Shown: positions 55,490 to 63,312 of the stretch, in pieces
How positions within the stretch are numbered: the stretch's first letter is position 1
Layout of the letters: every line of letters begins with the position of its first letter
Assembly: GCA_900766355.1 (NCBI GenBank)
Contig: CAAFVD010000077.1
Location: 93,573-157,572 of the forward strand
DNA length: 64,000 bases
Origin: Candidatus Gastranaerophilales bacterium
GTDB lineage: Bacteria > Cyanobacteriota > Vampirovibrionia > Gastranaerophilales > Gastranaerophilaceae
Direction of reading: 5' to 3'
Notes under the pieces: model-generated
Seen by the model: the letters and a program-made list of their open reading frames with translations, nothing else
Database searches by the model: none
Told to the model about the DNA's origin: nothing
Made by a program: the position numbers and the translations under genes

Positions 55490-56287
55490 TTAGTTTTGAA
55501 ATTGTCTATATTTTTTGATTTTTGAGATATTTTTATTCCATTCATTAACAATTCTTGTTCCCCAAGCCGCTTTTGGGTTATACCCACCTTGTTGGACCTT
55601 TTGAACAGTGGTTTTGCCACTACGAGTATATTTTCTTTGAATATATGCACCAAATGAATCAATACTATCAGGGAAGTTTTTAAACTCCATAAAACCACCT
55701 TTTAGTTTCTTACGACCGGAAAAATTGTATTTAGTACCTCTTGCTGGAGCATTACCATAACCTGATTCTACTCCAGCAAGAGAAACCATAAACATAGCAT
55801 TTACGCCATATTTCTTTTCTGCATCTAGAAAATCTTTTCCTGTACCTTTTAATGGTGTGTTATCTAAAAGCAAATTTATTTCTTCTTCAGAAACTTTAGA
55901 AGGTTGTGTTAAATTCGTTTTTACATTTACATTTGCAAGTTTTATCGGCTGCGCAACAGGCTTTTGAGCGACATAAGTTGCATCATTCTGTTGCGTTTGT
56001 TTATTATTTATAATATCACCCATATCTTTTTGAAATGATAGTTTAAATTGTGATTCTACCTCATCAGACCATTTTTGACCTTGATACTGTCCAAACACAG
56101 AATTAAAAGACTTACTAGATTTTTGTATATCATTAAAATCATCAGAACTTACAATATCATCTTGTGAATTAAAATATTGTTTTATTTTATCATCTACAGA
56201 ACCTGTATTAGTTTTGTTTTGAGATTGTTTTGCTTCTGTGTTGCGTTTGTTTTTATCTACACCTCTCGGATTTATTCTAAATCCCAT
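55490..56287 (-). CDS. Glucosaminidase-domain peptidoglycan hydrolase
   Basis: 265 residues. The C-terminal half (about 135-265) is an endo-beta-N-acetylglucosaminidase domain (FlgJ/Bax/LytG type): GTGKDFLDAEKKYGVNAMFM, then the catalytic Glu174 in SLAGVESGYGNAP, NFSGRKKLKGGF and SIDSFGAYIQRKY. The N-terminal half is a polar Gln/Asn/Lys linker with no signal peptide (MGFRINPRGVDKNKRN), so export would need another route or cell lysis. The ATG is preceded by GGAGGC. Divergent from the dikinase-like gene. Confidence 0.85.
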   Translation of the reverse strand: MGFRINPRGVDKNKRNTEAKQSQNKTNTGSVDDKIKQYFNSQDDIVSSDDFNDIQKSSKSFNSVFGQYQGQKWSDEVESQFKLSFQKDMGDIINNKQTQQNDATYVAQKPVAQPIKLANVNVKTNLTQPSKVSEEEINLLLDNTPLKGTGKDFLDAEKKYGVNAMFMVSLAGVESGYGNAPARGTKYNFSGRKKLKGGFMEFKNFPDSIDSFGAYIQRKYTRSGKTTVQKVQQGGYNPKAAWGTRIVNEWNKNISKIKKYRQFQN

Positions 56288-56411
56288 TGTTTGCCTCCTT
56301 TATATATTTCTAAACGGACAAAATTTTAAAAACTTTAGAAAAATTGAAGAAATATTACAAAAATATGTACAAATAGCAAAAATTATTATTCACATTTTTT
56401 ACACTACCTAC

Positions 56412-58031
56412 ATGGATATTTTTAATAAGCACAATTTGAGAGTTAAATTCAAAGCTCATACATACATCATCAAGCCAAAAACTAACAAGATAACAATCCA
56501 AACGGATAATAAGCCTTATCTTGGTTCTTCTCCATGCTTGATAACATCAGACAACAATTCAAAACAAGAAATGACAGAGGAAAACAAAAAATATTCAAAA
56601 ACTATTCCCATAAAACAATCAAACATTAAATATCACATATTTTACGAAGATACGGGCAACACAGATAAAAAAAACGGAAAAGATTACGAAATAAATAGTG
56701 ACACCTTAGAACAAAAAGCATCATTCTTTTTAAGACAAAAATACAACCAACCTGTAATACATGCAATAAAATCAGGAAAAACAAATGGAAAACTTATCTA
56801 TAAAGATAAAATAGGATTTCAAGATTCTGATTTTATAAACAACCTTAAACAACCTACAATTTTATTAACAAAAGAATTCACAAACAACATTTCTAATCCT
56901 AATCTAGTTGGCATAATTTACACCTCTGACGATACTGGAAGTTTCTCACATTTAGCAACTCAACTACGAACAAGGACAGATGTTTGCGGTACTCTTTTTG
57001 ATTCAAACATTATAAAAAACTTAAAAAAACTTGAAGGTCAAAATATTGAACTTGAAATGAAGGATAACTTCATTAAGTTTAACAAAACGGCAAAACTAAA
57101 CAACCACAAATCATACCAAACGATTAATGTTCCAGAACTAGAATTTTCCGACAAAATACTTTCATCTAACGAATATACACCAAATCTAATCGGAGCAAAA
57201 GCTGTAAATCTTGGACGTTTAGAAAAATTAGCAAATGAAAGAAAAATAGACGTAATTATTCCAAAATCGATTGCACTTCCTTCAGGCTATATAGAAAAAC
57301 TTCTTGATAAAGACGAAAAAACTCCTTATATAGAAAACCCTTCTTTACAAAAAGATATGGATACTATTCTTAAAACTTTACAAAATAACGATATAAAAAC
57401 TGATAAATTTATGATTAGATCATCATTTAATGGCGAAGACTTGCCAAATTATTCAGCGGCAGGTATTTATCGTTCTGATTGTGTTCTTATGTATGGCAAA
57501 GATGATGATTTTGACAAAGAATCTTTATTTTATTCTATATTATTAGTTGCAGAATCAAAAAACAGTACTGATGCTAAAATATCACGTAAACAACATAATA
57601 TACCTGAAGATAAAATAAAACCAGGAATTTTACTACAAGACAATATCGATGAAGATTATAAATTTACGATTTACACAAATGATGGTAACAACAACCTAAA
57701 AATAGATTTGTTCTCTAACAACGCTTGGGAATATGAAAATGCAATTCAACCACACGTTTTCACTTATGACAGAAAAAAAGACAAACTAACTTATGACTCA
57801 ATACAAATGGAAAATTCTGCAGTTACATTTGACGAGAATATGAACATCATTAATTCTGAACCAATAAAAAACGATTTATCTGGAAACAAAAAATTATTCG
57901 AACAATTAAATAAACTTGTAAAAAATGCATTGGTTATTGAAAAAGAATTTGGAGCGCCACAGGACATAGAAGGCGGAATAAAAGATAACGACCTTTATGT
58001 ATGGCAAACACGAAATATTGTAAGAGCTTAA
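56412..58031 (+). CDS. Dikinase-like protein with glucan-water-dikinase domain order
   Basis: 539 residues from the ATG at 56412. After an N-terminal part with the start motif RVKFKAH, a phosphohistidine-type swivelling domain is seen near 165-225 (GIIYTSDDTGSFSHLATQLR with His near 178, then DVCGTLFDSNIIKNLKKLEG), followed by an ATP-binding PPDK/PEP-synthase domain: NLIGAKAVNLGRLEKLA (near 260), FMIRSSFNGEDLPNYSAAGI (near 333) and APQDIEGGIK...YVWQTRN at the C-terminus. His domain before ATP domain is the order of plant glucan/phosphoglucan water dikinases; PpsA and PPDK have the reverse. No carbohydrate-binding module is recognised. Substrate unknown. A longer frame upstream (from 56238) overlaps the divergent gene and is unlikely. 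Confidence 0.75.
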   Translation: MDIFNKHNLRVKFKAHTYIIKPKTNKITIQTDNKPYLGSSPCLITSDNNSKQEMTEENKKYSKTIPIKQSNIKYHIFYEDTGNTDKKNGKDYEINSDTLEQKASFFLRQKYNQPVIHAIKSGKTNGKLIYKDKIGFQDSDFINNLKQPTILLTKEFTNNISNPNLVGIIYTSDDTGSFSHLATQLRTRTDVCGTLFDSNIIKNLKKLEGQNIELEMKDNFIKFNKTAKLNNHKSYQTINVPELEFSDKILSSNEYTPNLIGAKAVNLGRLEKLANERKIDVIIPKSIALPSGYIEKLLDKDEKTPYIENPSLQKDMDTILKTLQNNDIKTDKFMIRSSFNGEDLPNYSAAGIYRSDCVLMYGKDDDFDKESLFYSILLVAESKNSTDAKISRKQHNIPEDKIKPGILLQDNIDEDYKFTIYTNDGNNNLKIDLFSNNAWEYENAIQPHVFTYDRKKDKLTYDSIQMENSAVTFDENMNIINSEPIKNDLSGNKKLFEQLNKLVKNALVIEKEFGAPQDIEGGIKDNDLYVWQTRNIVRA

Positions 58032-58057
58032 AACAAAGGGATTAAAAGAGGTTAAAC

Positions 58058-58552
58058 ATGAATAAAAGCATTATAACAAAATTTATGGCAGGAGCAGTCG
58101 CTCTTTCGACAGTGTCTTGTGAAAAACGAGGGGCAATACATCAAGTTTCAGATAAAGTAAAATATCCTATCATCGAGCGTGTAGATTCTTTCGCAAAAAG
58201 TTCTTTAAACAAGGCTGACACGACTGATTTAGAAAAATTTGCAGTTGATACATTGGAAATCACTAATAAAAATATGAATAATAAAAACAAGTTTATAAAC
58301 TTGTTAAATCGAAAAGCAAACCAAGCAAACCCTGATGTGAATATGGGGCCACGCGTGGAATATGGATATGGATTAAGGATGAACGGCAAAATGGGCTATG
58401 GTATAGTTTTAAAACAGCACTATGAACCTGCTTTTGAGCCTTCCAGCGTTGTTGGCACTATGCAAAACAAGGTTTATGCGAACAAAAAAGGCGATAGATT
58501 CTTCGTACCTGTAAACTGCTACGGCAAACCCAACCCCGAAGCAATGGAGTAG
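58058..58552 (+). CDS. Putative lipoprotein, 164 residues
   Basis: N-terminus MNKSIITKFMAGAVALSTVS-C with lipobox STVSC, Cys21 as the lipidated residue. The mature part has a helical segment (FINLLNRKANQANPDV) and a Gly/Tyr-rich part RVEYGYGLRMNGKMGYGIVL. AAGAGG lies before the ATG, 26 bases after the dikinase-like gene, so the two may be one transcript. Similar in style, but not clearly in sequence, to the lipoprotein at 4731. Confidence 0.7.
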   Translation: MNKSIITKFMAGAVALSTVSCEKRGAIHQVSDKVKYPIIERVDSFAKSSLNKADTTDLEKFAVDTLEITNKNMNNKNKFINLLNRKANQANPDVNMGPRVEYGYGLRMNGKMGYGIVLKQHYEPAFEPSSVVGTMQNKVYANKKGDRFFVPVNCYGKPNPEAME

Positions 58553-58667
58553 GTGTGGGATTTAGAAATATGTTTTAGACTGAATTTATATAAAAGAAGA
58601 AATTGAAAAGAATATTAAATATTGCTATAATACATCTATAGATATTTATTAAATTGGAGTTTTATTA

Positions 58668-58907
58668 ATGGATATTTCTTTAACACCAAATATTGAAAGA
58701 ATTCTAAGAAACAAAGTCGCAGAAGGTATATATAATTCTTTGAATGAAGCAATTAATGTCACTTTGGGAATTGCTCTAAATGGTAGTTGTATTTCTTAAG
58801 AGGAACTTGATAAATTAAACAAAGATATTCAAATTGGTATTGACGCTGCCGACGCAAAAGATTTATATGACGCACAAGAATCAAAACAAGAAATGAATAT
58901 AAAGTAG
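58668..58907 (+). pseudogene. ParD-like antitoxin with in-frame stop
   Basis: The frame reads MDISLTPNIERILRNKVAEG, IYNSLNEAINVTLGIAL, then stop TAA at 58797-58799, and continues EELDKLNKDIQIGIDAAD to a second stop at 58905. The N-terminal ribbon-helix-helix and the (E)EELDKLNxDIxxGIDA segment are those of ParD/CopG-type antitoxins, where TAA stands where GAA would be expected. GGAG precedes the ATG. A toxin gene is missing, so the system looks dead; a 43-residue truncated DNA-binding protein could still be made. Confidence 0.65.
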
Positions 58908-59200
58908 AAGTAACGCCTTTTGAACTAGATAAATACTTTGACATAATAATTTGTGCCGATGATACTTCAAACCACAAACCTAATCCTGAGCCGTTATTAA
59001 AGTATCTTGAACTATCACAAGTTGATTTAAAAGAAATAATCTATATTGGTGACAGTGTTTATGATTATGAATGTGCAACTTCAGCTAATATAGATTTTGC
59101 TTTTGCTAAATGGGGAAATAAACGTCAAAATATAGATGCAAAGTATATATTAGAATCTTCAATGGATTTGTTAAATATATGTGAAAGTTTAAGAAACTAA
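58907..59200 (+). pseudogene. C-terminal fragment of a HAD-family phosphatase
   Basis: An open frame of 97 codons without a start encodes FELDKYFDIIICADDTSNHK, PNPEPLLKYLEL and IIYIGDSVYDYECATSANID, the motif III Lys and motif IV (GDSxxD) of phosphoglycolate-phosphatase-like HAD hydrolases. The N-terminal half with the nucleophile Asp is absent. It is joined directly to the end of the ParD-like pseudogene, and the first residues (EYKVEVTP) could be the remains of a ParE/RelE toxin start. A deletion joining the two is likely. Confidence 0.7.
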
Positions 59201-59595
59201 ACCTTCATTTTGTTTTTCCATTCCGGAAGCATAGAATATGCCCAGTTTAATTTAAGGACTTTGAAACCTTTTATTTGTTGTTTGTACTTATCTGCGATTT
59301 TGACAACTCTTTTAATAAAGTGGAATTTTGATTCAAAAACAGGGATTTGTTTATAATCGGTTTTCATATCTTTAATTCTGTAAGGGCAAAATAAAGAAGC
59401 CTTTAATCGATTACCTTTCGCAGAAGTTAATAATATATGAACAGAATTGCTTTCTTGTTCTTTTACATAACCTGATAAGGTATTTAGTTGTTTTGAATTA
59501 AGGCTAGTCAATAAAGATTTCTGAGCCTTAGTATCAAGTACATGAAACCCCTTAAAATTTTGTTGAGAAGAAAAACTTTGTTTTTGTATTTCCAT
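59197..59595 (-). CDS. FKG-motif protein, 132 residues
   Basis: N-terminus MEIQKQSFSSQQNFKGFHVL carries QQNFKG (F14), the same sextet as in the protein at 21338. The rest is a basic alpha/beta-looking domain (SVHILLTSAKGNRLKASLFC, PVFESKFHFIKRVVKIADKY) without signal peptide or membrane helix. No family recognised. Its 3' end overlaps the HAD fragment by 4 bases on the other strand. Confidence 0.65.
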   Translation of the reverse strand: MEIQKQSFSSQQNFKGFHVLDTKAQKSLLTSLNSKQLNTLSGYVKEQESNSVHILLTSAKGNRLKASLFCPYRIKDMKTDYKQIPVFESKFHFIKRVVKIADKYKQQIKGFKVLKLNWAYSMLPEWKNKMKV

Positions 59596-59650
59596 AGAAT
59601 AATTGTATATAAAAATTGCATTATTATAAAGCTAATATTTTTAACTAATA

Positions 59651-61270
59651 CTAATTATTCTTAAAGAATTTATCGGCTGGAGAATAGTCCAAGTTTCTCA
59701 TATAATCTTCTGAAACTTTTTCTTGGTATCTTCCATTATAACTTTCAAATTTGTATTTTAAAAATGCTTCTACGGCAATATCTTTTTCTTTCATTTCAGG
59801 GTGTTCTTTTTTCATATTATCAATAAAATTCATATAATCTTTATCAATAACTATTGTTTTTATACCTGAACTTGTTGAACGATTAACCTTTTTAAAATAA
59901 TCAGGGTCATTCTTTTTAGCTTCTGAATATAATTTATATTCCATAAAGAAGGTAACAACTTCTTGTTGAAGGGCAGGCATTTTATCATCTAAAAGAGCAT
60001 GTGTTAATTCATGAGTTAAAATTGATGCAATTTCTGGTTTTGAAATTGCAGCCGTATCAATAGTTATTATATTACCTACATGAGTTCCAACTGAATATTT
60101 TCTTTTGTTATCATATAAACATTGTTCTTTTAAAGCTTTCGCATAATCCTGCTGCAATTCTGTTGGAAAATCCTTCATATTTTCTAACATGTATATGCCA
60201 CTTTCAAGAATTTTATATAAATCCTTTTTATCTTGAGTTGTAATTGTTTTATTTTCTGTATTATTATCAACACTTTTATCATAACCGACATTATCTAATT
60301 CCGTTAAACTAGACAAGAATTCAGATAAATTAACACTTTCTACAGACTTCTTTGTATTATTATAATGTCCAGAGGCATAAAAATAACCTTTTTCTTGGTT
60401 ATCAATATTACCGTCACCATTTAAATCAAAAATTTCAAAACCTTTTTTATCATTTCCATTATTATCAATGATATCTTTAAATTCAATTTGCTCGTTATTT
60501 TCAAATAAAGTTTTTATCTCTGGTGTAACTATATTATTACCATTTTCATCTTTTAAAACAACATTTTCTAATTTTTCCAAATTTTTTGCTAATAATTCAG
60601 CTTTCGTTCTATCGTAAGCCTTTTGTTTTTCTTCATTGGTAATAATATAATCTGAGTTTTCAGAGTTTACAGAATTATTATTTAAATTATTTAAATAAGT
60701 ATTAAGATCATGAATATTTGAAAACACATTAATATTATTTTTTGATTGATATTCTTTTTCAACAGCATCAATTTCACCATCATTATTTAGGTCAAAAATT
60801 TCCATACCTTTTTTTACATTTCCGTTATTATCTGTAATTTTGTTAGAAACCTCCTGATATTCAAACCCAAAAACTTCTTTTAATTCTGGTGTCATAATGG
60901 TTTTTCCTGTTTCATCTTTATATTCAACTACCTGATTCAATACTTTTTCGTCAGGAGTTGGATTAAACTTGTACAATTTGTCAATAAAGCTTACTATATC
61001 TTGTTGTGTAATGCCTTTTTTCTTAATTTTTTTGTCATCTAAAAAAATATTAATATCTTTTTGAGTAATAGTACCTTTTGTACCTTCCTCTTGATCAAGT
61101 AAATTTATAGAAACCTGCTTAGCTTCTGTTTTAAAAATTTTGTTAGAAGGATTGTCTGTAAAATAATCAAATAAAAATAGTTCTTTTTTATCTTGGAAAT
61201 CAGATTTTTTCAAATAAAATTTTCTATTTTTTATATCAAATTTAATATCTTCATTATTCACTTCAGTCAT
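59651..61270 (-). CDS. EF-hand protein with HExxH metallopeptidase-like motif
   Basis: 539 residues. Two similar modules each contain an EF-hand loop: GMEIFDLNNDGEIDAVEKEY (near 160) and GFEIFDLNGDGNIDNQEKGY (near 283), each preceded by a (E/D)xxGxxIxTPExKxxF-like segment. The C-terminal part has a zinc-peptidase signature ILTHELTHALLDD (HELTH near 419) and an EAFLKYKFESYNGRYQE segment that could supply further ligands. No signal peptide. A calcium-regulated peptidase is a reasonable guess, not a demonstrated function. Linker regions are Asn-rich. Confidence 0.7.
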   Translation of the reverse strand: MTEVNNEDIKFDIKNRKFYLKKSDFQDKKELFLFDYFTDNPSNKIFKTEAKQVSINLLDQEEGTKGTITQKDINIFLDDKKIKKKGITQQDIVSFIDKLYKFNPTPDEKVLNQVVEYKDETGKTIMTPELKEVFGFEYQEVSNKITDNNGNVKKGMEIFDLNNDGEIDAVEKEYQSKNNINVFSNIHDLNTYLNNLNNNSVNSENSDYIITNEEKQKAYDRTKAELLAKNLEKLENVVLKDENGNNIVTPEIKTLFENNEQIEFKDIIDNNGNDKKGFEIFDLNGDGNIDNQEKGYFYASGHYNNTKKSVESVNLSEFLSSLTELDNVGYDKSVDNNTENKTITTQDKKDLYKILESGIYMLENMKDFPTELQQDYAKALKEQCLYDNKRKYSVGTHVGNIITIDTAAISKPEIASILTHELTHALLDDKMPALQQEVVTFFMEYKLYSEAKKNDPDYFKKVNRSTSSGIKTIVIDKDYMNFIDNMKKEHPEMKEKDIAVEAFLKYKFESYNGRYQEKVSEDYMRNLDYSPADKFFKNN

Positions 61271-61395
61271 AGCTATTCTACCTTAACCATATAAAGAATT
61301 TTAAGACATATAAATTTCAAAGAATAATGAAATTGTAATATTTTTTAATGATTAATTTAAAGAAAAATAAAATTTTAATTTTTACAAATAATTGG
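61271..61395. other. Intergenic AT-rich stretch
   Basis: Nothing recognised between the EF-hand protein start and the tandem array; strongly AT-rich. Confidence 0.5.
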
Positions 61396-61537
61396 ATATC
61401 GTTTTACAAAAAGAAGCTACGCACGTAGGAAAGTTACGACATTTTACGATTTTCACGTTTTTGGACGGTCGGGTTGGAAAACCCTCCACAAAAAAAAAGA
61501 CCTCCAAATAGGAAGTCTTTTTAAAATACGCGTGGAG

Positions 61538-61578
61538 ACTCTGCTGAGTAAAACGATTAAATATCGTTTTATAAGAGG
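61538..61578 (+). repeat. 41-bp hairpin element, tRNA-Arg array, copy a (decayed)
   Basis: ACTCTGCTGAG-T-AAAACGAT, loop TAAAT, ATCGTTTT-A-TAAGAGG. Compared with copy b, C8 has become T and G36 has become A, a paired change. Confidence 0.85.
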
Positions 61579-61704
61579 GTGCTACGCACGTAGGAAAGTT
61601 ACAACAAATTTACAATTTTCACGTTTTTGGACGGTCGGGTGGGAGAACCCTCCACCCAAAAAAAGACCTCCAAACAGGAAGTCTTTTTTAAAATACGCGT
61701 GGAG

Positions 61705-61745
61705 ACTCTGCCGAGTAAAACGATTAAATATCGTTTTACGAGAGG
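61705..61745 (+). repeat. 41-bp hairpin element, tRNA-Arg array, copy b
   Basis: ACTCTGCCGAG-T-AAAACGAT, loop TAAAT, ATCGTTTT-A-CGAGAGG. It directly follows the tRNA 3'-end sequence CGCGTGGAG. Confidence 0.9.
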
Positions 61746-61858
61746 GTGCTACGCACGTAGGAAAGTTACGACAAATTTACAATTTTCACGTTTTTGGACG
61801 GTCGGGTGGGAGAACCCTCCACAAAAAAAGACCTCCAAACAGGAAGTCTTTTTTAAAA

Positions 61859-61932
<74 letters not shown>

Positions 61933-62126
61933 TTATTTTATTTTCTGCGTTTCACTCGCTGGATAGAGCTTATTCTCTATTTTGTTGAACTTTTTATTCT
62001 AAAAAGATTCAACAGGCCAGCTGGGCTACACGCGCTTATTCTATTTTCTACGAAACTATCTTACCAAATAAAGATTTTATTTCAAGTTTTAGACAAAAAA
62101 TATTTTGTTCAAGTTTTAAATCAAAT
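61933..62126. repeat. Rearranged tRNA-Arg 5' fragments upstream of tRNA-Arg
   Basis: At 62017-62052 lies a copy (36 bases, two changes) of 61914-61949, that is the first 19 bases of tRNA-Arg plus its leader. An inverted 12-base copy of the D-arm (GCTGGATAGAGC on the plus strand) lies near 61958-61969. Between them is a 15-bp hairpin (61983-62014, TGTTGAA...TTCAACA with CTTTTTA/TAAAAAG inside). No gene. Confidence 0.75.
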
Positions 62127-62711
62127 ATGGATAATATTTCTTTCAAATCAAGAATAAAATTAGTCCAAACGGAAGATTTTGCCAGATTAACCAAAAATAA
62201 AAACATAAAATCCGTAAATTACCCTTGGACAATAAAAGAATCTGTAAAAGCCCCAAACGCTCTTACTACAGATATATATGATTGTACAGCATTGGGTATA
62301 GTGTCAAAAGATGATAACAATGTACTATTAATGCACATTTCTCCAAATGGTACAGATTGTAAAAAAATTAATAAAATAGAAACCTTTATCTCTAAAAAAA
62401 TAAATCTATTATCCGACAATTTAACAGGTTTTATTATTGGTTCTAAAAAAAATAACATAAACAGTCCAACAAGTACCAAAATGTTTGACAAATTAGCAGG
62501 TATTTTAGACAAATACAACATACCTTATACAAAATTTAAAGGTGGGAACTATTCAAACAATATTGCATATTCATCAAAAGATGATACTTGGCTTGTTGCC
62601 AACGATGTTGTAGATTTAAGTAAAAGCGTTTACAACAAAAACAAAAAACAAATTCTGAATTTTATGTTTGATGAGATTAAAACTGCACCAAATGATAACA
62701 TAGAAATCTAA
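62127..62711 (+). CDS. FKS-motif protein, 194 residues
   Basis: N-terminus MDNISFKSRIKLVQTEDFAR has the start motif at its very beginning (F6). The body looks like a soluble alpha/beta domain (DCTALGIVSKDDNNVLLMHI, NLTGFIIGSKKNN, KMFDKLAGILDKYNIPYTKF). No catalytic motif I can name. No clear ribosome binding site precedes the ATG. Confidence 0.65.
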   Translation: MDNISFKSRIKLVQTEDFARLTKNKNIKSVNYPWTIKESVKAPNALTTDIYDCTALGIVSKDDNNVLLMHISPNGTDCKKINKIETFISKKINLLSDNLTGFIIGSKKNNINSPTSTKMFDKLAGILDKYNIPYTKFKGGNYSNNIAYSSKDDTWLVANDVVDLSKSVYNKNKKQILNFMFDEIKTAPNDNIEI

Positions 62712-62742
62712 TAGTATTAAATTTATAAGAGAGAAGTTAATA

Positions 62743-62980
62743 ATGAAACACAAAGTAAAATTAACCGTTATAGATAAAAAATTATATCCCGCCCGAACTT
62801 CAAGAACAATACTGTGCTGACCCAAATTCTGGCATGTATCCTTACTACAATGTTGGTGATGATTTTATATTTGAAAGAAAAGACAACAAAGATGATTTTT
62901 GGCTATTAGAGGGTATCGAATATAAATACTTAAATACTGATAAAAACGGCGGTAAGGACTCTGCCGAGAAAAACGATTAA
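62743..62980 (+). pseudogene. Frameshifted TIGR04076-like gene, truncated by the tRNA-Glu array
   Basis: MKHKVKLTVIDKKLYP is in one frame; LQEQYCADPNSG, GDDFIFERKDNKDDFWLLEG continues in another. The shift coincides with a 4-base tandem duplication CCCGCCCG near 62789-62796. Combined, the parts resemble the small TIGR04076 family (usually 90-110 residues). After about 60 residues the frame runs into the tandem array and stops at 62980, so the C-terminus is lost. GAGAAG lies before the ATG. Confidence 0.6.
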
Positions 62981-62998
62981 GTATCGTTTTTCGAGAGG
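62958..62998 (+). repeat. 41-bp hairpin element, tRNA-Glu array, copy 1
   Basis: ACTCTGCCGAG-A-AAAACGAT, loop TAAGT, ATCGTTTT-T-CGAGAGG. The A12/T34 pair replaces T/A of the tRNA-Arg copies. Confidence 0.9.
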
Positions 62999-63079
62999 TG
63001 GAACCCTCATTACGAAAGTGATGACTGGTTCAATTCCCATAATAAAAACTTCAAAATACTGATAAAAACGGCGGTAAGG

Positions 63080-63120
63080 ACTCTGCCGAGAAAAACGATT
63101 AAGTATCGTTTTTCGAGAGG
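63080..63120 (+). repeat. 41-bp hairpin element, tRNA-Glu array, copy 2
   Basis: Identical to copy 1 over the 41 bases. Confidence 0.9.
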
Positions 63121-63201
63121 TAGAACCCTCATCACGAAAGTGATGACTTGTTCAATTCCTATAATAAAAACTTCAAAATGCTGATAAAAACGGCGGTAAG
63201 G

Positions 63202-63242
63202 ACTCTGCCGAGAAAAACGATTAAGTATCGTTTTTCGAGAGG
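63202..63242 (+). repeat. 41-bp hairpin element, tRNA-Glu array, copy 3
   Basis: Identical to copies 1 and 2 over the 41 bases. Confidence 0.9.
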
Positions 63243-63312
63243 TGGAACCCTCATCACGAAAGTGATGACTGGTTCAATTCCCAAAATAAAAACTTCAAAA
63301 TGCTGGTAAAAA

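Larger units (their letters stand above)
61396..61858 (-). repeat. Tandem array, unit about 166 bp, at the 3' side of tRNA-Arg
   Basis: Nearly three units with phase points at 61396, 61561 and 61728 (periods 165 and 167). Each unit contains, on the plus strand: a terminator-like hairpin (AAAGACCTCC...GGAAGTCTTT), the tRNA-Arg 3' end AAATACGCGTGGAG, the 41-bp hairpin element, a small inverted repeat CTACGCACGTAG and the string GGTCGGGTGGGAGAACCCTC. The last unit runs straight into the intact tRNA-Arg. Units 2 and 3 are almost identical; unit 1 is decayed. Confidence 0.9.

Noticed and set aside
56238..56411. Extended N-terminus for the dikinase-like protein
   Set aside because: It overlaps the start of the divergent glucosaminidase gene and its promoter region and encodes an implausible hydrophobic lead; the ATG at 56412 puts the F-K-A motif at the usual distance.
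62958..63060. A tRNA-like or class II tRNA on the plus strand in the 122-bp unit
   Set aside because: GGTTCAATTCCC resembles a T-arm, but its stem pairs only about two bases and no acceptor stem can be formed.
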